Shown: one piece after another, positions 47,359-59,224 of the stretch
How the letters are laid out: each line of letters starts with the position of its first letter
Position numbering within the stretch: the stretch's first letter is position 1
Source of the DNA: Hymenopus coronatus
Lineage: Eukaryota > Arthropoda > Insecta > Mantodea > Hymenopodidae
Direction: 5' to 3'
Assembly: GCA_030762935.1 (NCBI GenBank)
Contig: CM060880.1
Location: 17,353,001 to 17,417,000 of the forward strand
Length of the DNA: 64,000 nt
Translations under genes and position numbers: made by a program
The notes under the pieces: model-generated
Seen by the model: only the letters and a program-made list of their open reading frames with translations
What the model was told of the DNA's origin: nothing
The model's database searches: none

Positions 47359-47772
47359 ATAAAAATCTGATGTTATATTCATGTGACTTTTTCTACAGCT
47401 CGGTAACAAATTATTATTATTCTTCTATGTACACTATTTATCAGAATCACTCACTCTTAATTTTATTTGGGATGTAAATATCTATAATATACGGGATATT
47501 AATCAAAATCGTTTAAGCCATTTTTGAGAAAATCAACATTTTCGAAAAAAAATTCCATTTAAAGGGTAGTTTGTAGTGGGAGGATTTTCTTGAAAATCTT
47601 CGTTCCGCATTCTTGAAAGATACTTAACCTAAATACCAAGTGTGGTATTTAATGATCTTTTCGTTTTTGAGCTATGCTGTCCACAGACACACGCATAGCC
47701 CCTTCTCTAAATGTTTAGGACTCAGGGGACCTCAAAACGTACAATTCCGGTGAAATCTCGACATCGAATGCA
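47359..47772 (-). repeat. HT element, internally deleted, hairpin lost
   Basis: Runs from AAAAATCTGATGTTATATTC, jumps to the TTTTATTTGGGATGTAAATA block, and ends GTGAAATCTCGACATCGAAT. Confidence 0.7.
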
Positions 47773-48315
47773 GAATTAACGCCACTACTCTGTCTTTTGA
47801 GAGTTGTTTAGTCCACTTGCGAATGAATGTCCTAGTCCAGCATCCAGGTCTGTGTTTATGAAACACTCATTTCTGTTCTCGACGGGGGCATCATTAGTGT
47901 GCAGTACTGTACAGCAGACCGCATCTCGTTCAATTATTTTGATTGGTTAGCCTGAGTCATTATTAAGTTAGCTTTTATCAATTTAAACAAATGCGCCAGA
48001 AGCAACTCTTTACTTCCGGTACGTAGTACGCTTCCGGGCAGGATTTTGTTTCGCGTGACACGTGCGTGAGTGCGTGACACACCCAACCCTGGGCGTGTTG
48101 CTACAGATTTTACAGCAATGCGACAGTGGAACATCACTCCTGTAGTTAGTTCATATTCGGCGATATATTTGCTGTTCATTGACCCGATTATATAGGTACG
48201 TGGTTCTCTTCCCGGATATCGGGGTAAAGTAACGGGGCCTCGGCACATTATACTCCCGCGAAATCCATTCTACCTGTGCTCACCATTTTCTATCCGAGTG
48301 GTGCACTTCAGAGAC
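47773..48315. other. Unassigned sequence, no gene confirmed
   Basis: A 104-codon open frame lies on the minus strand at 47,934-48,248, but it has no recognised motif, no splice context and ordinary composition. I do not call it. Confidence 0.4.
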
Positions 48316-48442
48316 ATTTTTACTTTCTCTACACGAACTATGTACATATTGTATAGAGAAGGTATTGTAATGAACGCAAAAATGTTTTGGGACCCACTGA
48401 ATCCAATTTTTTTTTAGAAAAATCTGATGTGTTTCATTCACT
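48316..48442. repeat. HT element: + 5' end joined to - 3' end
   Basis: Hairpin and GGGACCCACTGAATCC, then AAAAATCTGATGTGTTTCAT at 48,419. Only about 125 bases of the family remain. Confidence 0.65.
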
Positions 48443-48443
48443 G

Positions 48444-48568
48444 TTTTTTTTTTTTTGTAGCTTAACGTCCCTTAACCTTGGATAGGTAGTCAGACTGAAA
48501 CATTCAATGCCACGGATCTCCAGGTATCAAGCCGGTTTCTCTACCACTGAGCTACAATGGTAACATGC
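48444..48568 (-). mobile_element. SINE-F with tRNA-like head
   Basis: On the minus strand, CATTGTAGCTCAGTGGTAGA is a typical A-box region, followed by CTGGAGATCCGTGGCATTGA and the tail AAGGTTAAGGGACGTTAAGC plus an A-run. The tail matches that of SINE-A. Confidence 0.7.
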
Positions 48569-48571
48569 CGG

Positions 48572-48830
48572 CATATTATTATCTTTCTCAACTGACTCGC
48601 ATGTTTAAACCCGGCGGCAGACGATGGATTTTTTCGGGTGTAAAAATCCTTAGAAGGGAAGTAAAGCCGATGGTCCCGTGTCGTAGATTTACGGCATGTA
48701 AAAGAACCTCAAGCCTGATAGACAGGCCTCTGAGCAACATTAAGCGGTCTTTCACGCCCAGTATAGAATGGGACGCTGAGAACCACAGCAGTTAAAGAGC
48801 GTCCATAAATAACACACCATTTACATTTTT
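48572..48830 (+). mobile_element. SINE-D copy
   Basis: CATGTTTAAACCCGGCGGCA (degraded head), TTTTTTCGGGTGTAAAAATC, and the end GAGCGTCCATAAATAACACA. It lacks the GGCTTCCTTCGGAA part. Confidence 0.7.
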
Positions 48831-49034
48831 TCCCGGCAAACCACAAGGTGTTCTCAAATTATTTTGAGATGACATACCCCAATAGCGACTTACAATTTTA
48901 TGAGTACTTTAAATCCCAGGATTAACAGTATAGCCAACTATTATGGTCAATTAGTGATACTTTAATTGTTTTTTTAACATAAGCCGAGTGTAGGACAGGA
49001 GTTGGAAAAGTAGAGGCAGACTGCAAAATTCAAT

Positions 49035-49322
49035 ATGAACCACGGATCTCCCGGTCTCTAGCCGGTTGCTCTTCCACGGAGCATGCCATCCACGACCTTT
49101 AACCTGTTTAGTCATATCGGACGATGAAATAATGTCCAAATGATCTCGGGGTCCGTGGAGCTTAAAGTTACTCGACATTCGTCTTCTCAGGATAAGGGAA
49201 AAGCCTGGAGAAAAAGAAAAAGAAAAAAAAAAGGTATCCGGGAAACTTACCCAAGCGAGATTTGAACTCGCGGCCTGTTGAATGTAGGGCAGACACACTA
49301 CCACCACATTACCCAGGCGGGC
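49035..49322 (-). mobile_element. SINE-A copy, plus a short tRNA-like piece at its tail side
   Basis: The SINE-A body runs from about 49,097 (TTTAACCTGTTTAGTCATAT) to the head GCGAGATTTGAACTCGCGGC and CCCAGGCGGGC. An AAAAAGAAAAAG run interrupts the body. The CACGGATCTCCCGGTCTCTA piece at 49,037 resembles the SINE-F head. Confidence 0.75.
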
Positions 49323-49328
49323 TAACAA

Positions 49329-49360
<32 letters not shown>

Positions 49361-50178
49361 AAAGCTTATTCTTCTATCAACTTCATACTAATTAAGATAA
49401 ACATTAGCAGAAATTGTCCTTATTACTTGATTCCTTGCAAGTAGAAAGGAAAAATCTAATGTGTTCCATTCACATGATGTTCTTTGGCTGTTCGGTAAAC
49501 AAACCTTTTATTCAAAACATTAAACTACATCATGCTAATCAAGATAAACACGTTAAAGCGATAGTCTCGGCCTTTAAAAGCCGGTCGCTATGTGAAACAA
49601 TTGAAATTCCAATCTCTTTGCTTTCCAGGAGTAAAGAAACGAGAAGAAAATTGTCTTCCCGTTTGAGAAAAGTTTAAATGGTTAAAATTGTAACCAGTAA
49701 TCCGGATTATCTCGAAAACGGCTAACATAAATTGTGTGTTTTGGTGAGATCTACATTTTTGTATATCTCTTACAGTTTGTCAGTTATACAAAAGTCACCC
49801 AGAATGAAGAGGTGTTCAGAGCCTATTCCCAGAAAATTCAAGGTGTACATTTCGTATGGTATAAAAATATCTTAAACATACTGTATTTTAATCAAAATCG
49901 TCATAACCATTTTTGAAAAAATCAAAATTTTCGAAAAATATTCCATGTAAAGGGTCGTGTCGCATGCTTGGAAGTTAACAAACTTAAATCCTAAAATTTA
50001 CGGTCTTTTCGCTTTTGAGCTATGACATACACGGGCATTTTTTATAAAAATGATTTTTTATTCGGGGGGGTCTCAAAACATGTATTTCCGGTGTAATCTT
50101 GCAATCGAATTTTGGATGCAATACAATAGCTTCTCTATAAACTATGTACATAGTAGGTGTAGAGAAAGTAAAAATATC
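49323..50178 (-). repeat. HT elements: 3' fragment with (ATT)n, then a full copy
   Basis: ACAAATTATTATTATT at 49,326 is an expansion of the family's ACAAATTATTGTTAAAAAGC. The second copy runs from AAAAATCTAATGTGTTCCAT (49,451) to the hairpin and TGTAGAGAAAGTAAAAATA. Confidence 0.75.
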
Positions 50179-51836
50179 CGCTCGCGCGCGCGCGCGTGTG
50201 TGTGTGTGTGTGTGCTTGCGTGCAGCATAGCTCAAAAACGAAAAGTCCGTTAAATACCAAACTTAATACTTACGTTCAGAATATTCCAAGGATACGACAC
50301 GAAGATTTACAAAAAAATCCTCCCACCCCAAACTACTCTTTACATGGAAAAACATTTCGAAAATTTTGATTTTCTCAAAAAATGGCTATAACGATTTTGA
50401 TTAAAATGTCTTATATTTAAGTGTTATGTGACAAATATAATTTATTTCTTTAATTTTCTGGGAATAGCCTCTGAAGACCTCTTTGTCATAGATAAATTTT
50501 CCTGAATTTGGTGTAACTGGTAAATCGTAAGAGATGATAAAAGCTTACTTCACAAAAAAATGTAGATCTTGTTAAAACTAACAATTTATGTTATATATTT
50601 TTTCGAGTAGTTGATCATTTCCGAGATATTCCTTGTTATTGGTTTCAGTATTAGAATACTTGAAACTTTTCTCACACGGAAATTTGTTAACTCCTGTCCA
50701 TGCACAGAAACCATTTCAATCTCATAGCAACCTGCTTTTAAAACATTTGAATTTCGCTTTAGCCTAGTGTATCCGCTTATTTCCTTTCCAGTTACAAGAA
50801 AGCAAGCAATAAGACAATTTCTGCTAATAGCTGAAGTGCTTGTTTATAATGAAGTAGATAGAAGAATAAGCACTTAAACATTAATTTGTTACAGAGATGT
50901 AGAGAAAGTCTTGTGAATGAAATACATCAGATTTTTACTTGTGAATGGAATACATCAGATTTTTACTTTCTCTGCACGTACTATATACATAGTGTATAGA
51001 GAAGGTTTTGCATTCCACCCAAAAATTCGATATCGAGATTTCACCGGAAATACATGTTTTGGGTCCCCCTGAATCCAAAAAAAGCATTTTTGGAAGAAGG
51101 TCCGTGTGTGCGAGTTTGTGTGTGTGTGTACAGTATAGCTCAAAAACGAAAAGACCGTTAAATACCAAAGTTGATATTTAAGTTTGGTATTTCCAAGGAT
51201 GCGACACAAATATTTTCAAGAAAATCCCCCCACCCCTAACTACCTTTTACATGGAAATTTTTTCGAAATTTTTTATTTTCTCAAAATTGGCTCTAACGAT
51301 TTTGATTAAAATGTCATATATTAAACTTATTTACTTGACAAATAAAATGTATATCTTGAATTTTCTGGGCATAGCCTCTGAAGACTACTATATTCTGGAT
51401 GAATTTTACGGAATTTTGCATAACTGCTAAACCGTAAGAGATGGACGGAAACTTAACACACACAAAATGTAGAGCACATTAAAACACAATTTATGTCATA
51501 TACATTTTTTTCGTGGAATTGCTCGTTTATGATGTAGTCCTTCTTTTTGGTTTCAGCTTTGAAAAACATATACATTTCTCATACAGGATTTGTCAACTCC
51601 TGTCCATACAAACAAAGGAACTACAGTCACATAGCTACCAGCTTTAGACTATCACTTTAACCTATGGTATTCCCCTATTTCCCTTCTTCTTACAAGGAAG
51701 CAAGTAATAAGACTATTTCTGCTATTTTTTTCTCGATTAGAATGAAGTAAATAGACGCATAAGCCTTTTAACAATAATTTGTTGCAGAGATGTAGAGATA
51801 GTCATGTGAATGGAACACATCAGATATTTTTATAAT
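50179..51836 (+). repeat. Two HT elements in direct tandem
   Basis: The first (50,179-50,940) begins at a CGCGCG/TGTG run and ends ATGAAATACATCAGATTTTT. A 22-base duplicate of that tail follows. The second starts TTTTTACTTTCTCTGCACG (about 50,956) and ends CACATCAGATATTTTT. Confidence 0.85.
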
Positions 51837-52032
51837 TATTTTATTTGTATAGTCCGTAACGTTTATGGTCATATCGGGGGCTTTGACTTGTAAAACAACT
51901 CATTAAAGACACGCACAGTCAGTCTCACATGCATAGCTCCACACTCTTTGGAGGAATGGGAATAGTTCTGGTTAAAGAAAAATTCTTCGTCCCAGCTGGA
52001 ATCGAACCCGGGACCTCCAGGTGAGAAGTTTT
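51837..52032 (-). mobile_element. SINE-B, near complete
   Basis: On the minus strand: ACTTCTCACCTGGAGGTCCC and GGGTTCGATTCCAGCTGGGA (B-box), then AATTTTTCTTTAACCAGAAC, and the 3' end CCCCCGATATGACCATAAAC. The head's 5' part is cut. Confidence 0.75.
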
Positions 52033-52290
52033 TTAAACGTTTTATTTTGGGACCATGTGGATTTTATCTTCAACTACTTTAGTTTGTGGTTTGAAGCTCA
52101 TGAATATGCTATGTAAATCCAGCAGTTGGTAGAAACGAAACTTTGGATACTTGGTCGAGGGGGTAACAAAACAAAACAAACCGTCCTAAAATAGGAACGT
52201 GCTCCCTTCTTAGAAAATTTTAAGTATGACTCTGAAACTTTCAGATAGCGACAAGGGCTTGCATGTGTTTGTCACTGAGTATGAAGTTTA
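52033..52290. other. Unassigned sequence, no gene seen
   Basis: No repeat or exon recognised. Confidence 0.4.
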
Positions 52291-53693
52291 AAAACAAATC
52301 TGTTGTGTTCCGTTCAGAAGGCTTTGTCTACAAATCCTTAACAAATTATAGTTAACAAGCTCGTTGTTTTTTCTGTCTTTTTATATAATAAGGAAATACA
52401 CTAGGCTAAACCGACAGTCAAATGTTTTAAAATGTGGTTGCTATGGGATTGAAATCCGTTTCTTTGCGTGACCAGGAGTTGACAGGTTCCTGAATGAGAA
52501 AAGTTTAAGTATTTCAAAAATTGAAATCAATAACAAGGAATATCTTGAAAACAGAAAATTCCACGGGAAAAAAAAACCGTATATGACATAAAATTTGTAT
52601 TTTAACATGATCTACACTTTTTGTGTAGTTAGTTTTTGTCTGTCTCTGTTTAAACGTTATTACTATGGATAAAATAGTTCTTAAAATTCAGAAATGAAAA
52701 CTATATACTTGTTTTGAACGTCCTATTTAAATTCTCTATTCCTTACATAGAAGGTAGGTAGACATGTTACATTCCATTCAAAAATTCGATACCGAGAATT
52801 CACTGGAAATACGCGTTTTGAGATCATCTGTATAAAAGTATTTAAAGAAGGTCTTTGTGTTTGTGTTTAAATAGCAATTTTAAAAAATCTGATGTGTTCC
52901 ATTCACATGACTTTCTCTATATCTCTGTAACAAATTATTGTCAATATGCTTATCTTTTATTTATTTCATGCTAATCGAGAAAAATTAGCAGAAATAGTCT
53001 TATTTCTTGCTTTATTGTAAGTGAAGCGAAATAAGGGAGTACCATAGGTTAAAGTGAAAGCCAAAAGCTGGTTGCTATGTGACTGATGTTCCTTTGTTTG
53101 TATGGACAGGAGTTGACACATTCCTGTATGAGAAAAGTATAAGTTTTTCAAAGATGAAACCAAGAAAAAGGAATATCTCAAAAACGATCACCTCCACGAA
53201 AAAAAATGTATATAACATAAATTGTGTGTTTTAACGTGCTCTGCATTTTTTTTTTCATCTCTTACGGTTTAGTAGTTATGAAAAATTCATCCAGAATAAA
53301 GTAGTCTTCAGAGGCTATTCCCAGAAAATTCAAAATATGCATTTTATTTGTCAGGTAAATATCTTTAATATATATTTTAATCAAAATCGTTAGAGCCATT
53401 TTTGAGAACATCAAATTTTTTTAAAAAAGTTCTATGTAAATGGTAGTTTGGGGTGGGGGTATTTTTCTCAAAATCTTCGTGTCGCATCCCTGGAAGATAG
53501 TAAACTTAAATACCAAGTTTGGTATTTTAGCGACTTTTCGTTTCTGAGTTAACGTGTTCACAGACACACGGACCTCTTTCTAAAAATACTTTTTTTTGGA
53601 TATCCGGTGAAATCTCGATATCGAATTTTTTGGTGGAGTGCAATACCTTCTCTATACACTATGCACACAGTACGTATAGAGAAAGTAAAAATA
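52291..53693. repeat. HT cluster: - 3' half, + 5' part, full - copy
   Basis: The - half covers 52,291-52,650. The + 5' part (52,740-52,882) has a damaged hairpin. The full - copy (52,883-53,693) runs from AAAAATCTGATGTGTTCCAT to TATAGAGAAAGTAAAAAT. Confidence 0.75.
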
Positions 53694-53982
53694 AACGATC
53701 GGCGGTTAAATGCCAAGCTTAGTATTTAATTTAAGTATCTTCAAAGGATGCAACGCAGACATTAAAAAAAAAAAAAATAATCCCACCTCAAAATACCCTT
53801 ACATTGGAAACGTTTTGACTTTCATTAAATGGCTATTCGCACACAGACCTAGTCGTCTTATATTATTAATTGAGGGAGTCTCAAAAAACGTGTGTTTCCA
53901 GTGAAATCTTGGCGTTGAATTTTGGGATGAAATACAATGCTTTCTCTATCTATTGTAGATAAGCGGCAGAGAAAGCGAAAAG
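53694..53982. repeat. HT fragments: + middle then - 5' end
   Basis: GGTTAAATGCCAAGCTTAGT to CCTTACATTGGAAACG lies on +. GAGGGAGTCTCAAAAAACG to GGCAGAGAAAGCGAAAAG lies on -. Confidence 0.6.
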
Positions 53983-54301
53983 TTGCACGTGACATTGGGT
54001 GGTCGCTTTTTATTTTTTTTATTATTATTATTATTGTTATTATTATTAGGCAAGCGAGTACACAATAATAATAATAATAATAATTTGTCATTTGTAGGAA
54101 TAAGTATATCAGCGTGTCGAGAACATAAATCAGGTTTTGATGTCATTTATTATTTTGTGAAAAACTATACTAAAAATAATTCCCCTCAAAAGTAAATCAT
54201 GACCATCGTAAATTTTGAAGCGTATTGAAGAGCATTTTTAATACTTCAGAATATAAGTTGAACTCAGGTTTTCTGAAAACAAGACTTGGTGTATCTGTGC
54301 T
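53983..54301. repeat. Unassigned; paired (ATT)n/(AAT)n tracts
   Basis: TTATTATTATTATT at about 54,020-54,047 and AATAATAATAATAA at about 54,064-54,084 form an imperfect hairpin-capable pair. No gene seen. Confidence 0.5.
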
Positions 54302-54527
54302 CCTTTAACGTGGTTGGTGATATCGGACGATGAACTAAATTGGTGAAATGGTGCACAAATGATCTCGGGGTCCATGGAGCTTAAAGTTACTCGACATTCG
54401 TCTCGTCAGGATAAGAGAAAACCCCGAAAAAAAACCTTATCTGGGTAACTCACCCTAAGCGAGATTCGAACTCACGACCTTTTGAATGTGAGGCAGACAC
54501 GCTACCACCACACTACCCAGGCGGGCC
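54302..54527 (-). mobile_element. SINE-A copy
   Basis: Body from TGATATCGGACGATGAAC to head GCGAGATTCGAACTCACGAC and CACTACCCAGGCGGGCC. High identity to the 8.1 kb copy. Confidence 0.85.
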
Positions 54528-55138
54528 TCCAAATTATTGTCATCATTTTCATTTATTATAAAAAAGGTACTTGGTCTGAGAATAGGAGAACGAAGAAACA
54601 ATTTGATACAGTTGCCATAGTAACCGGTCACGCACGCTTCCTGTGTCGTGTCGAACCCGCGACCCGGCGTCCCGAAGCCGGAAGAGTTTTTGTTAGTGCT
54701 CGATGTTCCCAGCGAAATTGCAACAGCTGCATGTCGTGATATTTGCGCTACTGTGTACCACATGTTCCCGTTTTTATGTCTAGCGTCCAGGATTCTAGGG
54801 AGTTGAATGTCCTTGGTAGGTGCTGGCCCCACGGCGAGCGCGCCTAAATGCTTCTAACATGTAATTTCTCGCTTGATTTGCGTAATTTTTATCGGCTTGT
54901 GTAGCCTGTAGTTATGAGGCGCGGCGCCGTCTTGCAGGTAGCGCCAGCCACGAAAATATCCAGTGGTTTCCTGTTACCATGGCAACGTTCTCGCATGTAG
55001 GTGCTGTTTCCGCAGGCATCCGGGACACACTCGGTGTTTGAATCAGACTTTCTGACGGGGGGACTTAAAAACAAGTACTTTTTTTATATATTTATACCAG
55101 TAATAGTAGTCAACAGTATTGGTGTGTTACAGGTATTA
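54528..55138. other. Unassigned sequence with tRNA-like segment
   Basis: GTGTCGAACCCGCGACCCGG near 54,646 looks like a minus-strand tRNA B-box. GTTACCATGGCAACG near 54,973 is a good X-box palindrome. No exon recognised. Confidence 0.4.
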
Positions 55139-55140
55139 AA

Positions 55141-55194
<54 letters not shown>

Positions 55195-55197
55195 TAT
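55141..55197. repeat. (ATT)n microsatellite
   Basis: About 16 ATT units followed by ACTATTATT. Confidence 0.9.
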
Positions 55198-55202
55198 TAA
55201 AG

Positions 55203-55340
55203 CCGTTCGATCCCAAGCGGCCGTATGTGAGATTTGTGGTGGACAAAGCAGTTTTTCCCGCCATCGCATTCCACCGGTGCTCTATCGTATTCCAAGTATC
55301 ATCAGTGTCATCGCCTGCGGTAAACACTATAAAAGAAATC
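55203..55340 (+). mobile_element. SINE-E, partial
   Basis: TTCGATCCCAAGCGGC, TGTGAGATTTGTGGT, CCCGCCATCGCATTCCACC and AAACACTATAAAA align with the full copy at 55,729; the A-box part is missing. Confidence 0.7.
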
Positions 55341-55728
55341 TGTGTTCCATTCACAGGACCTTCTCTACATCGCTGTAACAAATTATTGTTAAAATGCATG
55401 TTCTTCTATCTAATTTATGATAATCGAGATAAATATTATAGAAATTGTGTTAATTACTTGGTTCCTTGTAAGTAGAAGGAAAATAAGGGAATACACTAGG
55501 CTAGAACGATAGTCAACTCTTTTAAAAGCTGGTTGTCATGTGGCTGAAATCCGTATCTATGCCCAGTAGTTTACAACTTTCCGTGTAAAAAAAAAAAAAA
55601 TGTTTTTTTTTAATCTGAGAACAATAACAAGGAATATCTCAGAAATGGTCAGTTGCACGAAAAAAAAATGTATATGAGAAATTGTGTGTTTCAACATGAT
55701 GTACATTTTTTGTGTAGTAAATTTCTGT

Positions 55729-55952
55729 AGGCCGCGCCGTGGCCGAGTGGTTAGGCCACTCGCCTCTCACCTAGATGGCCCGGGTTCGATCCCAAGCGAC
55801 TGCATGTGAGATTTGTGGTTTTCTCCGGGTTCTCTGGTTTCCCCCGCCATCGCGTTCCACCAGTGCTCCAACTGCATTCATGTATCATCAGTGTCACCGC
55901 CTGCGATGTCGTAAGTAATTAAAGCGGGCGTTAAACACTATAAAAAAAAAAG
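55729..55952 (+). mobile_element. SINE-E, full length with target-site duplication
   Basis: The tRNA-like head has A-box GCCGTGGCCGAGTGGTTAGG and B-box CCCGGGTTCGATCCCAAGCG, resembling tRNA-Ser/Leu-type genes. The body has CCCCCGCCATCGCGTTCCAC, the tail is GGGCGTTAAACACTATA plus an A-run. TTTCTGT lies at 55,722-55,728 and again at 55,953-55,959 as a 7-base target-site duplication within the HT element. Confidence 0.9.
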
Positions 55953-56231
55953 TTTCTGTCTAACTCTTGCGGTTTACCAGTTACGCCAAATTCAGCAACA
56001 TTGATTCAGAATAAAGAGGTCTTAGAGGCAGAAACACATTTTATTTTCCATATAAATATCTAATATACGGTATTTTAATGAAAATCGTTTTTTAAAAAAA
56101 AATTTAACCATGTAATGGATGGTTTGGGGTGGGGGGATTTTTTTCAAAATCTTCGTGTCGCATTCCTGGAAGATACTACTAAACTTAAATACCAAGTTTG
56201 GTATTTTACCGACTTTTCGTTTTTGACTCGT

Positions 56232-56234
<3 letters not shown>

Positions 56235-56278
<44 letters not shown>
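56235..56278. repeat. (CA)n microsatellite inside an HT element
   Basis: About 22 CA units at the family's CA/GT site. Confidence 0.9.
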
Positions 56279-56282
<4 letters not shown>

Positions 56283-56415
56283 CACTTTTTTTTTTGGATA
56301 CAGGGGACACTAAAACGTTTATTTCCGATAAAATCTCGGTATAGAATTTTTGGGTGGTATACAATACCTTCTCTTTACATTATGTACATAGTACGTGTAG
56401 AGAAAGTAACAAGTG

Positions 56416-56969
56416 TGTGTGTGTGTGTGTGTGTGTGTGAGTGAGAGAGAGAGTTATTGTGTGTGTATGGAACATGATATATAGATGTAAAACTTGGTCA
56501 ATCCTAAAATCAGAAGAAGGATAATAGTTATTTATTATACAAGCGCATAAACAGAGAGTTTATCAATGAGTAGAACAATTTAAAATGCGAACCATAAGGG
56601 AGGGTTTTACGAGTGGATAATAGAGGTTATTTCCACTTGTATAATACATAATTTTATCCTATAGATATGATAAATTAATATATGACAAATATTCAGTTAA
56701 TGATTTTATAACAGAGAGTAATAAATTAAATAAGGAATAAGGTACTGAATTGCAGCGTTCTTATAGTTATAAAATATGGTAGGCTGTGTATGAATATTAA
56801 TTTTGTTTTTATTGCTGCTAGTTTCAAATTGATTAAGTTTACGATGGACGTTGAGAACGTTAGTATATCGGTTCCAAATGATATATTAAATGAAGCAAAA
56901 GAAGCAGTTGAGGCTTTATTACATCGAAATTATACGCAAAGGGTTATAGGAAGTTTGCAGTTATCAACC
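56416..56969. other. Unassigned AT-rich sequence, short (GT)n/(GA)n
   Basis: GTGTGTGT then GAGAGAGA at about 56,412-56,452. No gene seen; a 73-codon + frame at 56,790 ends in the next HT copy. Confidence 0.4.
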
Positions 56970-57112
56970 ATTTTTTACTTTCTCTATATGCACTATGTAC
57001 ATAGTGAATAGAGAAAGTATTGCACTCGACCAAAAATTCCGATACCGAGATTTCACCGGAAATATATGTTTTAGGGTCCCCTTTATCTAAAAAAAGCATT
57101 TTCACAAAAAGG

Positions 57113-57151
<39 letters not shown>

Positions 57152-57867
57152 CCGTCCGTGTGTCAGTGTGTCTGTGAACACGATAACTCAAAAACGAAAA
57201 GTCGGTAAAATACCAAACTTGGTATTTAAGTTTAGTATCTTCCAGGGATGCGACACGAAGATTTTGAGAAAACCCCCCCACCCCAAACTACCCTTTACAT
57301 GGAACTTTTTTCGAAAATTTTCATTTTCTAAAAAATGGCTCTAACGATTTTGATTAAAATATCATGTATTAAAGATATTTACCTGACAAATAAAATGTAT
57401 ATTTTGAATTTTCTGGGAATAGCCTCTGAAGACTACTATGAATTTTGCATAACTACTAAACCGTAAGAGATGGACAAAAACTTAACACACAAAAAATATA
57501 GAGCACGTTAAAACACACAATTTGTGTTATATGCATTTTTTTCGGGAGTTGGTCGTTTTTGAGATATTCCTTTTTCTTGGTTTCAGCTTTGAAAAACTTA
57601 TACATTTCTCATACAGGATTTTGTCAACTCCTGTCCACACAAACAAAGGAACATCAGTCACATAGCAACCAGCTTTTGGCTTTCATTTTAACCTATGGTA
57701 CTCCCTTATTTTGCTTGTATTTACAATAAAGCAAGGAATAAGACTCTTTCTGCTAATTTTCCTCGATTAACATGAAATAAAAAAAAAGATAAGCTTATTA
57801 ACAATAATTTGTTACAGAGAGATAGAGAAAGTGATGTGAATGGAACACATCAGATTTTTTTATTTAC
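56970..57867 (+). repeat. HT element, full length (~895 bp)
   Basis: Runs from TTTTTTACTTTCTCTATATG to GAGAAAGTGATGTGAATGGA and ACACATCAGATTTTTTT; (GT)n at about 57,115-57,147 and palindrome ACCAAACTTGGT near 57,215. Confidence 0.9.
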
Positions 57868-58089
57868 TTTACACTAACAGTTGCTCTAATAACTATCGCT
57901 TTGATTTATAGTCCAAGTTTTCTTATATCGTTTCTGCATAGCAACGGTGTCTATTACACGTATCTGTAGGATAAAAGAATTTTAAACTTGGTGCTACAGA
58001 AAAATGCTCAAAATGAGTTGGACTGATAAAATTACCAATCAGAAAAAATCAGAAGAGTAAAATCAGAAAGAGAAATTTACAACCAAATA
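57868..58089. other. Unassigned AT-rich sequence
   Basis: No repeat match or exon seen. Confidence 0.4.
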
Positions 58090-58908
58090 AGAAATATCTG
58101 ATGTGTTGCATTCACATGCCTTTTTCTATAAATTCTGTAAACTAACCATTCTTACAAAACCTGATTCTTCTCTCTGCTTCATGCTATACGAATTTTAACA
58201 CAATTCGTCTTACTACTAAGTTCCTTATAAGCAGAGAGGAAATAAGGCATTACACCAGGCTAAATCTTTTAAAAGTCGATCGAGATGTGAACAATTGAAG
58301 TTCGGTTTGCTTTACATTTCAAAAAACAAAACAAAAGGTGATCCCGTTTGAGAGGGTGCGTACTTTAAAATAGAAACCAATAACAATGAATATCTCGAAA
58401 ACGGTGAACTGTGCAAGAAAAATGTATATGACATAACATGTGTGTTTTAACGAGATCTACATTTTTTTTGTGTAGTAAGTTTTTGCCTATCTCTTGCGGT
58501 TTACCAGTTTGCAAAATTAAGCAAAATTCCTTAAGAATGAACAGGTCTTTAGAAGCTATTCCTAGAAAATTCAACATAATATGCATTTTATTTGTAATTA
58601 AAATAGCTTTAATATACGGCATTTTTATCATAATCATTTTTTAAGAAAAACAGAATTTAAAAAGAAATTATGTTAAGGGTACTTTAGGGTGGGAGGATTT
58701 TCTTGAAAATTTTCGTGTCGCATCCCTGGAAGATGCCAAACTTAAATACCAAATCTGATATTTAACGGACACACATAGACCTTTTTCTAAATTTTTTTTT
58801 CTCAGGGGACCTCAAAACATTTCTAGCGAAATCTCGGAATGAGTTTTTGGGAATACAACACTTCCTCTATCCATTATTTACATAGTGCGTGTGGAGAAAG
58901 TAAAAATA
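58090..58908 (-). repeat. HT element, full length
   Basis: Runs from ATATCTGATGTGTTGCATTC to the hairpin and GTGGAGAAAGTAAAAAT. The region around the GT site is shortened. Confidence 0.85.
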
Positions 58909-59224
58909 AGAATAAAATTCATAGGGCATTTTTAAAGATACCAACGTATTTGAAAATTGTAATCGAAAGTGTAATCTGAAGGGAACATTAGCAAAGGAAG
59001 AGCAAGTCTACAGTACATAGAACACGATTCAGAACAGAATGAATTGTAGAGCGCATGAAGAATTAAAAAGGAAATGAATGCGGAGAATCAGTGCAAACCA
59101 TTCCAATGTTTGAAGAAACCAGAGGAAGAATTAAAAGTTTTATACTGCCACAAGTCTTTCTTTGGTTGAGAAGTTGACGGATGAAATTTTGGCCACTAAA
59201 TTCATTAAGTATTCTTTGAATTTA
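58909..59224. other. Unassigned sequence, no gene seen
   Basis: A-rich, no recognised repeat. Confidence 0.4.

Larger units (their letters stand above)
55340..56415 (-). repeat. HT element interrupted by SINE-E
   Basis: The inverted copy starts ATCTGTGTTCCATTCACAGG, is split at 55,728/55,953, and ends in the hairpin and GTGTAGAGAAAGTAAC. A CA run lies at 56,235-56,278. Confidence 0.85.

Noticed and set aside
47934..48248. 104-codon minus-strand frame
   Set aside because: No domain, no splice signals, no start context and no neighbouring exon; length is compatible with chance.
54455..54832. 125-codon minus-strand frame
   Set aside because: Overlaps SINE-A and a tRNA-like segment; not protein-coding.
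55740..55810. Possible genuine tRNA gene
   Set aside because: A- and B-boxes are good but the sequence continues into a SINE body with an A-tail and a target duplication, and the acceptor stem is not closed.
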